Below are positions 1-8,033 of a stretch of DNA of 64,000 nt, piece after piece. The notes under the pieces were generated by a model. That model saw only the letters and a list, made by a program, of their open reading frames with translations. It did not search any database and was not told where the DNA came from. Positions within the stretch are counted from its first letter, which is position 1. Each line of letters starts with the position of its first letter. This DNA is from Paenibacillus sp. VTT E-133291 (GTDB lineage: Bacteria > Bacillota > Bacilli > Paenibacillales > Paenibacillaceae). A program made the position numbers and the translations under genes. The stretch is from positions 1 through 64,000 of the forward strand of contig NZ_NFVA01000003.1 of assembly GCF_002264395.1 (NCBI RefSeq), read 5' to 3'.

Positions 1-390
1 CAACAATCCCTTAACCTCAGTCCATTTATGCCCATTTATGCCCATTTACGATATTGTCGTACTTAAAGATAATATGGACCTTGTGGATTTTTCTTTCATC
101 CATGAAGAATTACAGAATAACTATTGCCTTGATAATGGTCGTAATGCCGCGCCTCCGATTCGTATGTTTAAATATTTATTGCTCAGGTCGATCTTTGATC
201 TATCCGATGTGGATGTCGTAGAACGTTCCAAGTATGACATGTCCTTGAAATACTTTTTAGATATAGCGCCGGAAGATGAAGTCATTAATCCTAGTTCGCT
301 TACGAAGTTTCGCAAACTTCGTTTGTGAAACTGCTCGACATGCTAATTCAAAAAAATCGTTCATTTGGTATGACCTCCAGTTATTAAATC
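1..390 (+). pseudogene. IS1182-like transposase remnant (DUF772 N-terminal part)
   Basis: A 96-codon open stretch (38-328) reads like the N-terminus of an IS1182-type transposase: a VDFSFIHEEL segment, DNGR, then a PPIRMFKYLLLRSIF helix and SSLTKFRKLRL. Three lesions are visible. A 10-base unit (cccatttatg) is tandemly repeated at about 21-48, and the likely original N-terminus (QQSLNLSPFMPIY) lies in another frame just before it. The frame stops at 326-328, directly after a perfectly readable motif. The expected continuation (KLLDMLIQKN) then resumes in a different frame at about 329-360. No catalytic core or terminal inverted repeat is present. It is a dead insertion-sequence fragment whose left part lies outside or at the edge of the window. 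The family assignment is from recognised motifs, not a search. Confidence 0.75.
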
Positions 391-514
391 AATTGATGGT
401 AAGTATTTATTAATTTATAATCAAGTTGGATGATGAGGGCTGTGCCCAATCCTTCTTTCTCGGCCTCTCCCCTACACTGAAGATTGGTTTTATTCGAATT
501 ACGAGGTGAATTTT

Positions 515-622
515 ATGAACGGCAAGAAAGTTATAATTATTCTTCTGTCCATCTCTTTACTGGTTGTGTTTACTTACTTCGGAATAGCTTATGGATTACT
601 ATGGTTTATCTTTAATGGTTGA
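515..622 (+). CDS. 35-residue small membrane protein, unknown function
   Basis: ATG at 515 is preceded by GAGGTG eight bases upstream and opens a 35-codon frame. The product starts MNGKK and is then almost entirely hydrophobic (VIIILLSISLLVVFTYFGIA), ending GLLWFIFNG. That is one positively charged start plus a single membrane span. No family is recognised. It sits alone between the transposase remnant and a minus-strand small gene. The ribosome-binding site and amphipathic layout support translation, but length alone gives little support. Confidence 0.45.
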   Translation: MNGKKVIIILLSISLLVVFTYFGIAYGLLWFIFNG

Positions 623-643
623 TCACTAAAATTATTCGGTTTG

Positions 644-656
644 CAAAATATGGTAT
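644..656 (+). promoter_or_regulatory. Extended -10 promoter-like sequence
   Basis: TGGTATAAT (an extended -10 with the TGn element) lies at about 647-655. No recognised plus-strand gene follows, so this may be a leftover promoter of the decayed region. No convincing -35 is seen. Confidence 0.25.
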
Positions 657-774
657 AATTTTGTCGTTTCCACAGTTTGTACATTCGTTATATTTCCGCA
701 TATGATTTATTGATTCAAGGGCATTCATGATCTATTCGCCCTCCTTGGGTGCTGGGGTATCTGGGTAAAGGATG

Positions 775-990
775 TCAAGCGTCTGTAAGGATCATAATCA
801 TCATTGCTACACTGCTATGCTGGAATTTTTCGAACCTTTTCTCGATTGCCTCTTTCAGTCGTTGTTCCCGTCCCTCTGCTGCTATTGCCACTCCGTAATT
901 GTTCATTGCAAGCATTCTCCATTCGTCAGGAGACTGCCTCAACTGTTCATAGGTCATGGGTGTTTTTTGAGTTTTTCCTAACTCATTCAT
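775..990 (-). CDS. 71-residue phage-like small protein, unknown function
   Basis: The start ATG is preceded by a perfect AGGAGG with an 8-base spacer, which makes this strand the coding one although two overlapping plus-strand frames exist. The product is soluble and helix-rich: MTYEQLRQSPDEW, then IAAEGREQRLKEAIEKRFEKF. It resembles small proteins seen in Paenibacillus and Bacillus prophage or accessory regions, but I cannot name a family. The last 15 residues (SSVAMMIMILTDA) look unrelated to the rest and may be read-through past a lost original C-terminus. The upstream minus-strand remnant at 1031-1186 is probably from the same ancestral cluster. Confidence 0.5.
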   Translation of the reverse strand: MNELGKTQKTPMTYEQLRQSPDEWRMLAMNNYGVAIAAEGREQRLKEAIEKRFEKFQHSSVAMMIMILTDA

Positions 991-1016
991 CTCTTATATC
1001 CTCCTTGTGTAGATAG

Positions 1017-1043
1017 AGAGGGTTAACTCTCTAACCCTCTTTT
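1017..1043. repeat. Inverted repeat (9-bp stem) followed by T-run on plus strand
   Basis: AGAGGGTTA, a six-base loop and TAACCCTCT, followed by TTT on the plus strand. Read on plus it looks like a terminator. Read on minus it sits in the leader of the 775-990 gene and overlaps the stop codon of the upstream remnant. Its orientation of action is uncertain. Confidence 0.45.
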
Positions 1044-1186
1044 ACGGCTTGAGCTTGTTCGGTCGATTCGGGGGCCTGTGGCAAATATTCAACCCTAAAT
1101 CCTCTGATTTTCTCTATCTTCCATGGAACGCTATCGACTTCCATCCGTCCATTTATGAAATATTTATCAATTTCGAAACACTTTTA
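1031..1186 (-). pseudogene. Small minus-strand ORF or remnant, phage-like
   Basis: An open minus-strand frame without a convincing start runs from after a stop at about 1187 to a TAG at 1031-1033. It encodes FEIDKYFINGRMEVDSVPWK and continues to EYLPQAPESTEQAQAVKEG. An internal ATG at 1144 would give 37 residues but has no ribosome-binding site. The amino-acid texture is protein-like, suggesting the 3' part of a gene whose 5' end has decayed. It lies just upstream of the 775-990 gene in the same direction. Confidence 0.35.
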
Positions 1187-1325
1187 AGTTTGCTCTTGTA
1201 TCCTCTCACCCCTTAATAGATTGGTATTGTGGTGTATATTCGTACTGCGCAGTAAATACTTTAATTAGATCCTTTTTTTTGAAATTTGTTATAATAAAAT
1301 AAAAACATTTTAATGAGGTGTTATC

Positions 1326-1487
1326 TTGCAATATTATTTTTTAATACCGTTGGCATTTGTTTGGGCAATTCCCTTGGTTTTACTGTTAAAAGGTGGAACC
1401 AAAGACAAAGTTCCAGATAAAACTGCTAGCATAGAGAAAAAACTTGACAGAATAATAGAATTGCTTGAAAAAGATAAGGGTGTATAA
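1326..1487 (+). CDS. 53-residue single-span membrane protein with coiled-coil tail
   Basis: TTG at 1326 follows GAGGTG with a 7-base spacer. The 53-residue product begins with an N-terminal hydrophobic span (YYFLIPLAFVWAIPLVLLL, about residues 3-21). After a short GGTKDKVPDKT linker comes an amphipathic charged helix (SIEKKLDRIIELLEKDKG). The layout resembles small phage or regulatory membrane proteins, but no family is assigned. A TATAAT-like -10 lies near 1289. Downstream 1488-1688 shows nothing clear. Confidence 0.5.
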   Translation: MQYYFLIPLAFVWAIPLVLLLKGGTKDKVPDKTASIEKKLDRIIELLEKDKGV

Positions 1488-1688
1488 TCACTTTTATCTT
1501 TTTTTATGTCACCGTATGGGTCTACTGGGCATAGAGTTATCGCAATACTTACATTCAGAGTGCATCGTGTATCTCTCCTTATGGGCTATACCCAATTAAT
1601 GGCTTAGGCTTATTTTGAAAATGGGTTACTGCCCAGTACATTGGCTAGGCATCAGCATAGGATGACGTATAACCAATTGGGAGGTAAT

Positions 1689-1949
1689 ATGTTGAACTAT
1701 CCAATGAATCAAATGAACTCAATGCATCAAATGCACCAAATGCCACAATCCATCGTGGTATACCCTGTTGATCCATATGTTGTAGAAACCTTAAAATCCG
1801 TTATTGGAAAACAAGTCGTGTTAGAAACTACTCGTGGTGGAATCAGCGGATGCGTAGTTGATGTCAAACCAGACCATGTTGTGTTAGATGCTAGAGGTAG
1901 AAAGTTCTTTGTCCGGATATGTGAGATTGTTTGGATCATGCCTGAGTAA
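1689..1949 (+). CDS. DUF2642 family protein
   Basis: The frame is open from 1641, but the only good ribosome-binding site (GGGAGG, 5-base spacer) precedes ATG 1689, giving 86 residues. The N-terminus is rich in Met, Gln, His and Asn (residues 1-22, repeated MHQM). A compact beta-rich domain follows: a VIGKQVVLETTRGGISGCVV strand pair, then VKPDHVVLD, then FFVRICEIVWIMP. This matches the small DUF2642 family common in spore-forming Bacillales, where members are often spore-associated. The precise role is unknown. A strong terminator follows immediately. Confidence 0.7.
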   Translation: MLNYPMNQMNSMHQMHQMPQSIVVYPVDPYVVETLKSVIGKQVVLETTRGGISGCVVDVKPDHVVLDARGRKFFVRICEIVWIMPE

Positions 1950-1963
1950 TTTACGATTATGAG

Positions 1964-1987
1964 GAGCTGTGAAAACAGCTCTTTTTT
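1964..1987 (+). terminator. Intrinsic terminator after the DUF2642 gene
   Basis: GAGCTGT, loop GAAA, ACAGCTC, then six T. A perfect 7-bp stem starting 14 bases after the stop codon. Confidence 0.85.
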
Positions 1988-1989
1988 GC

Positions 1990-2300
1990 ATGTCTTGTTG
2001 CCTTGCAGTTATTTGTTCTTTCTTCCCGATCCATTCCACCTTTATAACGTTGTGATATAAATTTTCTAATCTTCAGATCGGCCATTTTCTTGAAAAGATC
2101 CCTATGCAGCATAGCCATTAAGAGCATCAAACCAGAAGTATTCACCATGCCGTTCCCGAAACACATCAATCCTATATTGAAGTATTTTCAACCACGAGGC
2201 CAAACGTGATGGGTTGTTGTTCCAGGCTCTGATAAGCATTGCTGGCAGATACCATCCGTTTCTTTTATCAATTCTTTTACTATGTTTGGCGAAAACTCTG
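1990..2300 (-). pseudogene. Degraded minus-strand coding remnant downstream of glnA
   Basis: On the minus strand, one frame (about 2290-2102) reads NGWYLPAMLIRAWNNN, then WLKILQYRIDVFRERHG and EYFWFDALNGYAA. A second frame continues with HRDLFKKMADLKIRKFISQR and a basic tail. This pattern suggests one gene broken by a frameshift near 2100. The open frame formally extends upstream to an ATG at 2389, but that ATG lies inside the glnA terminator and the upstream residues are low-complexity. No ribosome-binding site is seen. The family is not recognised. Confidence 0.3.
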
Positions 2301-2360
2301 CTCGTGGCATTTTGTGGGCACTTAATAAATGCAATGAAAAAAAATGCTAAATTGCCCACA

Positions 2361-2394
2361 AAAAAAACCCTCAACGCCAAAGGCGTCAAGGGTT
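2361..2394 (-). terminator. glnA intrinsic terminator
   Basis: A 13-bp near-perfect stem (AACCCTTGACGCC, loop TTT, GGCGTTGAGGGTT) followed by a T-run on the minus strand, starting 8 bases after the glnA stop. Confidence 0.9.
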
Positions 2395-2402
2395 TTAAAG
2401 TC

Positions 2403-3731
2403 CTAGTAAAGAGTCATGTATTGTGCTCTTTCCCACTCGTGAACTTGTGTGCGATAGATATCCCATTCGATTTCTTTTAGCTCGTAGAAGTGAGCCAAAG
2501 CATGTTCGCCGAGAGCTTCGGTAATCACATGACTGCGGATCATTTCGCTAAGTGCTTCTTTCAAATCGGATGGCAAGCTTGGAATACCTTCTTCGATACG
2601 CTCTTCTTCAGACATCACATAGATGTTACGGTCAATCGGAGCTGGAAGATCAAGCTTACGTTTAATTCCGTCTAGACCTGCTTTCAACATAACAGCAAGT
2701 GCAAGGTATGGGTTAGCTGCTGGGTCCGGGTTACGAACTTCAACACGTGTGCTAAGACCTCTAGAAGCCGGGATACGAATCATTGGGCTACGGTTACTTG
2801 CAGACCATGCTACGTAGCAAGGGGCTTCATAACCAGGAACAAGGCGTTTGTATGAGTTCACTGTTGGGTTCGTAATTGCTGCAAAAGCACGAGCGTGCTT
2901 CAAAATACCAGCCATGTAGTAACGTGCAGTTTTGCTCAGACCCAGCTTGTCGCTTTCGTCGTAGAACATGTTTTCTTTACCTTTAAACAAGGATTGGTGA
3001 GCGTGCATACCCGATCCGTTGATACCGAACAATGGTTTAGGCATAAAAGTTGCATGCAGGCCGTGTTGACGGGCTACCGTCTTCACGACGAGCTTGAAGG
3101 TTTGAATTTGGTCAGCAGCAGTAATCGCGTCAGCATATTTAAAGTCAATCTCATGCTGGCCGGAAGCTACTTCATGGTGGGAAGCTTCGATTTCAAAGCC
3201 CATTTCTTCAAGGGTCAAGACGATTTCACGACGACAATTTTCCCCTAAATCTGTTGGCGCTAAATCGAAATAACCACCTTGGTCATTCAATTCCGTTGTA
3301 GGATTGCCTCTTTCGTCTGTCTTGAATAGGAAGAATTCAGGTTCTGGTCCAACATTCATAGCTGTGAAACCCATTTCTTCCGCTTCCTTCAGACAACGTT
3401 TGAGGATACCACGCGGGTCTCCGGCAAAAGGTGTACCATCTGGCATGTAGACGTCACAAATCAGACGAGCTACACGACTATCTGTCACCCAAGGGAAGAT
3501 TACCCATGTATCTAGGTCAGGGAAGAGATACATATCAGATTCTTCAATCCGTACGTAACCTTCGATGGAAGAACCATCAAACATCATTTTGTTATCAAGT
3601 GCTTTTTCCAGTTGGCTAACTGGAATCTCTACATTCTTGATAGTACCTAATAGATCCGTAAATTGCAGACGAATAAAACGAACATTCTCTTCCTTGGCAA
3701 TGCGTATAATATCCTCTTTAGAAAAGCTCAT
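2403..3731 (-). CDS. glnA: Glutamine synthetase type I (GSI-alpha)
   Basis: ATP-dependent ligation of ammonia to glutamate; the cytosolic entry point of nitrogen. The 442 residues match the 444 of Bacillus GlnA. Visible features are the N-terminal beta-grasp region ([20 protein letters not shown]), the Asp-latch region ([20 protein letters not shown]), metal-ligand glutamates in [11 protein letters not shown] and [12 protein letters not shown], the [11 protein letters not shown] active-site segment, and the catalytic [17 protein letters not shown] loop. There is no long adenylylation insert, as expected for GSI-alpha enzymes, which are controlled by feedback and by protein contact with GlnR or TnrA. 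It lies 33 bases downstream of glnR in the same operon and ends in its own terminator. The start ATG has an AGGGAGAGGA-type binding site. Confidence 0.98.
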   Translation of the reverse strand: MSFSKEDIIRIAKEENVRFIRLQFTDLLGTIKNVEIPVSQLEKALDNKMMFDGSSIEGYVRIEESDMYLFPDLDTWVIFPWVTDSRVARLICDVYMPDGTPFAGDPRGILKRCLKEAEEMGFTAMNVGPEPEFFLFKTDERGNPTTELNDQGGYFDLAPTDLGENCRREIVLTLEEMGFEIEASHHEVASGQHEIDFKYADAITAADQIQTFKLVVKTVARQHGLHATFMPKPLFGINGSGMHAHQSLFKGKENMFYDESDKLGLSKTARYYMAGILKHARAFAAITNPTVNSYKRLVPGYEAPCYVAWSASNRSPMIRIPASRGLSTRVEVRNPDPAANPYLALAVMLKAGLDGIKRKLDLPAPIDRNIYVMSEEERIEEGIPSLPSDLKEALSEMIRSHVITEALGEHALAHFYELKEIEWDIYRTQVHEWERAQYMTLY

Positions 3732-3764
3732 GTGATCCTCTCCCTTTCGAACTTCTATATATTA

Positions 3765-4175
3765 TTATTTATTAAAAAACCGGGATAACTCACCTTGAAT
3801 CAGAGACACTTGTCCCGGTCTTTTACCGGAAACTAGTTCTTGCTTCAGCATTCGGTGAAGCTGGGAATCGGATAGCTCTCTACGTCTAACCTCTGTGTCA
3901 GGGGTAATAACAGTAGCTTCCTCGGATTCCTTAGAGACAGGATTCATTACTTGCTTAATGCCAGCAATATTAACACCCTTCTCAATCAGAGCTTTAATTT
4001 CTAATAGGCGCTCAACATCATTAAATGAGAACAAACGCTGATTCCCCGACGTACGTGCTGGTACGATCAGACTGTGCTGCTCATAATAACGAATTTGTCT
4101 CGCGGACAAATCTGTCAGCTTCATTACAATTCCAATAGGAAATAGTGCCATATTTCTGCGGATTTCATCACCCAT
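3765..4175 (-). CDS. glnR: Nitrogen-responsive MerR-family repressor GlnR
   Basis: 136 residues. A MerR-type winged helix lies at about 10-80 (MKLTDLSARQIRYYEQHSLI, then RLFSFNDVERLLEIKALI). The C-terminal tail, in known GlnR proteins, is autoinhibitory and senses feedback-inhibited glutamine synthetase. The order glnR-glnA, with the repressor first, is the conserved Bacillales dicistron. By family knowledge it represses its own operon when nitrogen is plentiful. A strong promoter with an overlapping dyad lies upstream (4213-4241), consistent with autoregulation. Confidence 0.96.
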   Translation of the reverse strand: MGDEIRRNMALFPIGIVMKLTDLSARQIRYYEQHSLIVPARTSGNQRLFSFNDVERLLEIKALIEKGVNIAGIKQVMNPVSKESEEATVITPDTEVRRRELSDSQLHRMLKQELVSGKRPGQVSLIQGELSRFFNK

Positions 4176-4212
4176 GACTCATCCAACCTTCCAATGATCT
4201 TTTTCTGATTTC

Positions 4213-4241
4213 ATTGTACATTTCCTAATACAGCGTGTCAA
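4213..4241 (-). promoter_or_regulatory. glnRA promoter (sigma-A type)
   Basis: On the minus strand, TTGACA (4236-4241), a 17-base spacer, and TACAAT (4213-4218). This is an almost ideal housekeeping promoter 38 bases before the glnR ATG. Confidence 0.85.
4215..4232 (-). promoter_or_regulatory. Candidate GlnR operator overlapping the glnRA -10
   Basis: The minus strand reads TGTATTAGGAAATGTACA, a TGTA-N10-TACA dyad covering the -10 element. The classic GlnR/TnrA box is TGTNAN7TNACA (17 bases). This 18-base site departs from it in spacing and in the fixed inner A, so it is a candidate only. Its position over the -10 is where an autorepressor site would be expected. Confidence 0.5.
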
Positions 4242-4258
4242 TGGTATGTGAGATATTC

Positions 4259-5512
4259 TTACAGCAATTTTCTTTCACGCATAGTTTGAAGTGCCATCAA
4301 AACGCCATATTTAACATGTGAATAGGTTAATCCACCTTGCATATAGCCAATATAAGGAGCTCGTATAGGCGCATCTGCAGATAACTCCAAGCTTCCACCT
4401 TGTATAAACGTACCTGCAGCCATAATAACAGGATGTTCATAACCTGGCATATCCCAAGGCTCTGGTACCACATGGCTGTCCACAGCCGCAGCGCGTTGTA
4501 TGCCCTGAACAAAGGCAATTAAGTGTTCTGGTCCATCAAAGGAAACCGCCTGAATCAAATCTGTACGAGGCTCATTCCACGCTGGCTTTGTCTCAAAACC
4601 GCAACGCTGAAATACGGATGCAGCAAAAACACTCCCTTTTAAAGCTTGTCCGACAGTGTGAGGAGCCATAAACAACCCTTGGTAAAGCCCACGAGTTGTT
4701 CCTAACATAGCGCCTACTTCACCACCTATGCCAGGAGCAGTTAATCGATAAGCTGCCAGTTCCACGAGATCCTGTCGGCCACAGATATAACCGCCCGTCT
4801 CAGCAATGCCTCCACCTGGATTCTTAATTAAGGAGCCAGCCACTAGATCTGCACCAACTTGAGGTGGCTCAAGCTCCTCAGTAAACTCACCATAACAATT
4901 GTCTACGAAGACAATCACTTCCGGTTTTAATACCTTTACCTTCGAAGTCATTTCACCAATTTCAGCTACCGTGAAAGAAGCACGCCAATCATATCCTCGA
5001 GATCTTTGGATACCAATCACTTTAGTATTTTCGTTAATAGCGAGAGCTACCTCATCCCAATCGATTTTACCATCTGCTGTAAGAGCGACCTCTCGATAAG
5101 TAATTCCGAAATCTGCAAGAGAACCTGTCCCATCCCCTAGGTGACCAATCACCTTATGTAAGGTATCGTACGGACGTCCTGTGATGTATAGCAGCTCATC
5201 TCCTGGACGCAGTACTCCAAACAGGGCTGTTGATATGGTATGTGTTCCTGAAGCGAAATGCGGGCGCACCAGAGCAGATTCCGCACCAAAAACGTCAGCA
5301 TAGACAAGATCCAACACTTCACGGCCACGGTCATTATACGCATACCCCGTTGAACCGGCAAAGTGAAAATCACTGACTTGATGACGCTGGAATGCTTCTA
5401 TAACCTTCCACTGATTCTTATCTACAATACGATCAAGGGCTTTGACAGCGCCTTCTATTTCAACTTCTGCGGCCTCTGCCGCGCTCAAAATATCCTCTGC
5501 AAAAACTACCAT
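4259..5512 (-). CDS. ynbB: PLP-dependent methionine gamma-lyase-like protein (YnbB / aluminium-resistance family)
   Basis: 417 residues with fold-type I PLP enzyme features: FHFAGSTGYAYND near the N-terminus, an ALVRPHFASGTHTISTALFG cofactor-binding glycine/serine region, VFVDNCYGEFTEELEPPQVG carrying the conserved Asp, and SLIKNPGGGIAETGGYI with the likely PLP lysine (SLIKNPGG). The protein corresponds to B. subtilis YnbB, found next to hflX and glnR there as here. Family members are annotated as methionine gamma-lyase-like or aluminium-resistance proteins. The true substrate is not established. It ends 84 bases before glnR. Confidence 0.85.
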   Translation of the reverse strand: MVVFAEDILSAAEAAEVEIEGAVKALDRIVDKNQWKVIEAFQRHQVSDFHFAGSTGYAYNDRGREVLDLVYADVFGAESALVRPHFASGTHTISTALFGVLRPGDELLYITGRPYDTLHKVIGHLGDGTGSLADFGITYREVALTADGKIDWDEVALAINENTKVIGIQRSRGYDWRASFTVAEIGEMTSKVKVLKPEVIVFVDNCYGEFTEELEPPQVGADLVAGSLIKNPGGGIAETGGYICGRQDLVELAAYRLTAPGIGGEVGAMLGTTRGLYQGLFMAPHTVGQALKGSVFAASVFQRCGFETKPAWNEPRTDLIQAVSFDGPEHLIAFVQGIQRAAAVDSHVVPEPWDMPGYEHPVIMAAGTFIQGGSLELSADAPIRAPYIGYMQGGLTYSHVKYGVLMALQTMRERKLL

Positions 5513-5555
5513 TCGTTCTTATTCGCTCCTTACATTTACTTGCCATCATAATGAC

Positions 5556-5583
5556 AGAAAGCGGCAGTAAACTGACGCTTTCT
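5556..5583. repeat. Inverted repeat between hflX and ynbB
   Basis: AGAAAGCG-G-CAG-TAAA-CTG-A-CGCTTTCT: an 11-bp interrupted stem in the gap between the two genes. No T-run follows on the minus strand, so it is more likely an mRNA-stabilising or attenuating hairpin than a simple terminator. Confidence 0.4.
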
Positions 5584-5644
5584 AGATTAGCTATTATTTT
5601 ATACCTATAAACGAAGCATTTCACTTTAGGAATGACTGACAAGA

Positions 5645-6934
5645 TTACTGCTGGTCTACAAAATCAGCAAGCATGTAACCCCATTTTTCATAATCCTCTT
5701 TATTGAGACGAACGTTATAGAGCACATCGTTCTCATCATAAGTTGTTTCCAAAACCTCTCCCACCCTGTAGAGCAAGGAAGAAATATCTCCTCGGTCTCC
5801 GGGAATGCGGAAATTGAGTGTGTCGCCAGCCAGTTCATCGGCGATCATTTCGGTAATTCGAGTTAAATCTTCAGGATTAAATGCACTGATCTTCAAGTAC
5901 CCTGTACCTGTAGGCAACATTTCCAGTTGCTCAGGCTGACATAGATCAATTTTATTAAAAAGTACGATTTGCGGAGTACCAGATGCACCTAGATCCTGCA
6001 AGATGGATTGGACAATCTCCATCTGCTCCTCACGCATTGGCGAAGAGGCATCCACCACATGTAGCACCAGATTGGCCTCATTCACTTCCTCCAGCGTTGC
6101 ACGGAAAGATGCGACAAGATCATGCGGAAGATTCTGAATGAAGCCTACAGTATCCGTAAGCACAACTTCTTTACCACCTGCTAGCTCAAGTACACGAGAA
6201 GTAGGATCCAGTGTGGCAAACAACTGGTTTTCAATATAGACATCCGCATCGGTTAGTTGCTTAAGCAGCGTTGATTTCCCTGCATTCGTATACCCAACAA
6301 GTGCGACTTGCACCGCTCCTGCCTTGCGGCGACGCTCCCGATGCAGCTCACGAGTCTTAACAACCTCATCCAGCTGGCGTTTCAGCTCTGTAATCCGATC
6401 ACGAATATGTCGGCGATCGGTTTCCAGTTTACTTTCACCCGGCCCCCTGGTACCAATTCCTCCACCTAGTCTGGATAAGTTCTTCCCCTGGCCGGAAAGC
6501 CGAGGTAACAGATAGGACAATTGTGCCAGCTCTACCTGAATAATTCCTTCTCGCGTCTTCGCACGCCCCGCAAAAATATCCAGAATAAGCTGCGTCCGGT
6601 CAATAATCTTAAGATCCAGAGCCTCCTCAAGGTTCCGTACTTGGGCTCCGGACAATTCTTGATCAAAGATAGCTGTATTAGCGCCGAGAGCATCTGCAGC
6701 CATCCGTAGCTCTTCTACTTTACCTTTACCAATAAACCATCTAGAATCAGGCGTTTCCTTGTTTTGACGCAGCACATCCAGAACTTCAACTCCAGCCGTT
6801 TCAGCTAATTGTACTAATTCCTGTAGTGAAAGTTCCGGATCAATTCCGGTTCTTTTAATTTTATCTGTGACGAGACTTACCAATATCGCCCGATCTTGTA
6901 CATCTGTTTCCGTATCATGCGTAGTTATTGCCAT
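5645..6934 (-). CDS. hflX: GTPase HflX
   Basis: Ribosome-binding GTPase that splits stalled or heat-stressed 70S ribosomes. An N-terminal HflX-specific domain occupies about residues 1-185 (DPELSLQELVQLAETAGVEV, then the GPGESKLETDRRHIRDRI hinge). A coiled region RELHRERRRKAG follows, then the G domain: G1 GYTNAGKSTLL, G3 DTVGFIQNLPHDL, G4 NKID. AAGGAG lies 10 bases before the second in-frame ATG (6934) but only 1 base before the first (6943), so 429 residues is preferred. It follows spoVK by 40 bases and probably shares its transcript. Confidence 0.96.
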   Translation of the reverse strand: MAITTHDTETDVQDRAILVSLVTDKIKRTGIDPELSLQELVQLAETAGVEVLDVLRQNKETPDSRWFIGKGKVEELRMAADALGANTAIFDQELSGAQVRNLEEALDLKIIDRTQLILDIFAGRAKTREGIIQVELAQLSYLLPRLSGQGKNLSRLGGGIGTRGPGESKLETDRRHIRDRITELKRQLDEVVKTRELHRERRRKAGAVQVALVGYTNAGKSTLLKQLTDADVYIENQLFATLDPTSRVLELAGGKEVVLTDTVGFIQNLPHDLVASFRATLEEVNEANLVLHVVDASSPMREEQMEIVQSILQDLGASGTPQIVLFNKIDLCQPEQLEMLPTGTGYLKISAFNPEDLTRITEMIADELAGDTLNFRIPGDRGDISSLLYRVGEVLETTYDENDVLYNVRLNKEDYEKWGYMLADFVDQQ

Positions 6935-6974
6935 GTATGTCATGCTCCTTATGACGGTGATAGTATCCTGTAGT

Positions 6975-7940
6975 TCATAATTTGAAATCCTCAGTTCGAA
7001 GCGTCATTAATTCCTGCTTGCCAGGGCTGGTACTTTCATACTGGTTTAACAGTCTTACAGCCTGACCCCGAACAGCTTTCTCAATGGCGTTGCGAACATA
7101 CCGCGCATTACTGAAAGCATGAAGACTCTCCGTCTTCTCTACTAACAAATGCTGCTTTAATTTGAGTATCGCCTGTGGCATCAAAATATAGTCGCGATCT
7201 TTAGCCATCAGTTCAGCAATTTGCAGCAGTTGATCGATCGTATAATCAGGAAATTCGACCTGTATCGGAAACCGTGAAGGCAATCCGGGATTGCTCATCA
7301 AAAAATACTCCATCTCTCCAGAGTACCCTGCTAAGATAAGTATAAATTGACTGCGATGATCCTCCATGGCCTTGACGAGCGTATCAATCGCTTCTTTTCC
7401 AAAATCCTTTTCTCCACCGCGAGCAAGGCTATAAGCCTCATCGATAAACAAAATACCGCCCAAAGCCTTTTTTACCAGGTCGCGAGTCTTCTGTGCAGTA
7501 TGACCGATGTATTCTCCTACAAGGTCGGCTCTTTCCACCTCAATGAGATGTCCTTTGGTCAGTACACCCATACGCTGGAACAGCTTAGCTACGATTCTAG
7601 CCACGGTTGTCTTGCCAGTTCCGGGATTCCCTTTAAAAACCATGTGATAAGCTTGCCCGCCGCTTGCAAGGCCTGCCTCAGTTCGCATTTGAGCAATCTG
7701 TAACAAGGCGTAGATTTCAAAGACTAGCTCTTTGATATTGTCCAGACCCACTAAACCTTCCAATTCTTGCGTTAACTCTTGGAACAGGCTAGTGTGGCCG
7801 TGATTTTTGGGAGGTACCGGCCGACTCTCTCCAGAAGGGTTAGTTATAGCCGGAGGCTCTTGACTCCGCAATACAATATTGATTTGTCGGGACGGTCTTT
7901 CTTCCTCCCGTCCACTGGCCGCTGCTACGCGTCCGCTCAT
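6975..7940 (-). CDS. spoVK: Stage V sporulation protein K, CbxX/CfqX-type AAA ATPase
   Basis: Mother-cell AAA+ ATPase needed for spore maturation in Bacillus. Visible are Walker A (GNPGTGKTTVARIVAKLF), Walker B (GGILFIDEAYSL), a sensor region (FILILAGYSGEMEYFLMSNPGL) and arginine finger candidates in SRFPIQVEFPDY. The N-terminus (about 50 residues with RPSRQINIVL and PPAITNPSG) is variable and probably unstructured. GAGG sits 8 bases before ATG 7940, so that start is preferred over the upstream GTG. The order spoVK-hflX-ynbB-glnR-glnA matches B. subtilis. Confidence 0.93.
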   Translation of the reverse strand: MSGRVAAASGREEERPSRQINIVLRSQEPPAITNPSGESRPVPPKNHGHTSLFQELTQELEGLVGLDNIKELVFEIYALLQIAQMRTEAGLASGGQAYHMVFKGNPGTGKTTVARIVAKLFQRMGVLTKGHLIEVERADLVGEYIGHTAQKTRDLVKKALGGILFIDEAYSLARGGEKDFGKEAIDTLVKAMEDHRSQFILILAGYSGEMEYFLMSNPGLPSRFPIQVEFPDYTIDQLLQIAELMAKDRDYILMPQAILKLKQHLLVEKTESLHAFSNARYVRNAIEKAVRGQAVRLLNQYESTSPGKQELMTLRTEDFKL

Positions 7941-8033
7941 CGGTATCACCTCATTATCCAGGGCTGACTTCTCTAATCAAGTCTATTCCAGTAAATGAAG
8001 TGTTATTAGAAGATTCGGGATTTTTTGGACAAA

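Noticed and set aside
772..1016. Two plus-strand frames (69-70 codons) over the 71-residue minus gene
   Set aside because: Only the minus frame has an AGGAGG site and soluble protein-like composition.
2102..2389. 95-codon minus ORF beginning inside the glnA terminator
   Set aside because: The ATG lies in the terminator stem and the first 45 residues are not protein-like; only the 3' part is kept, as a remnant.
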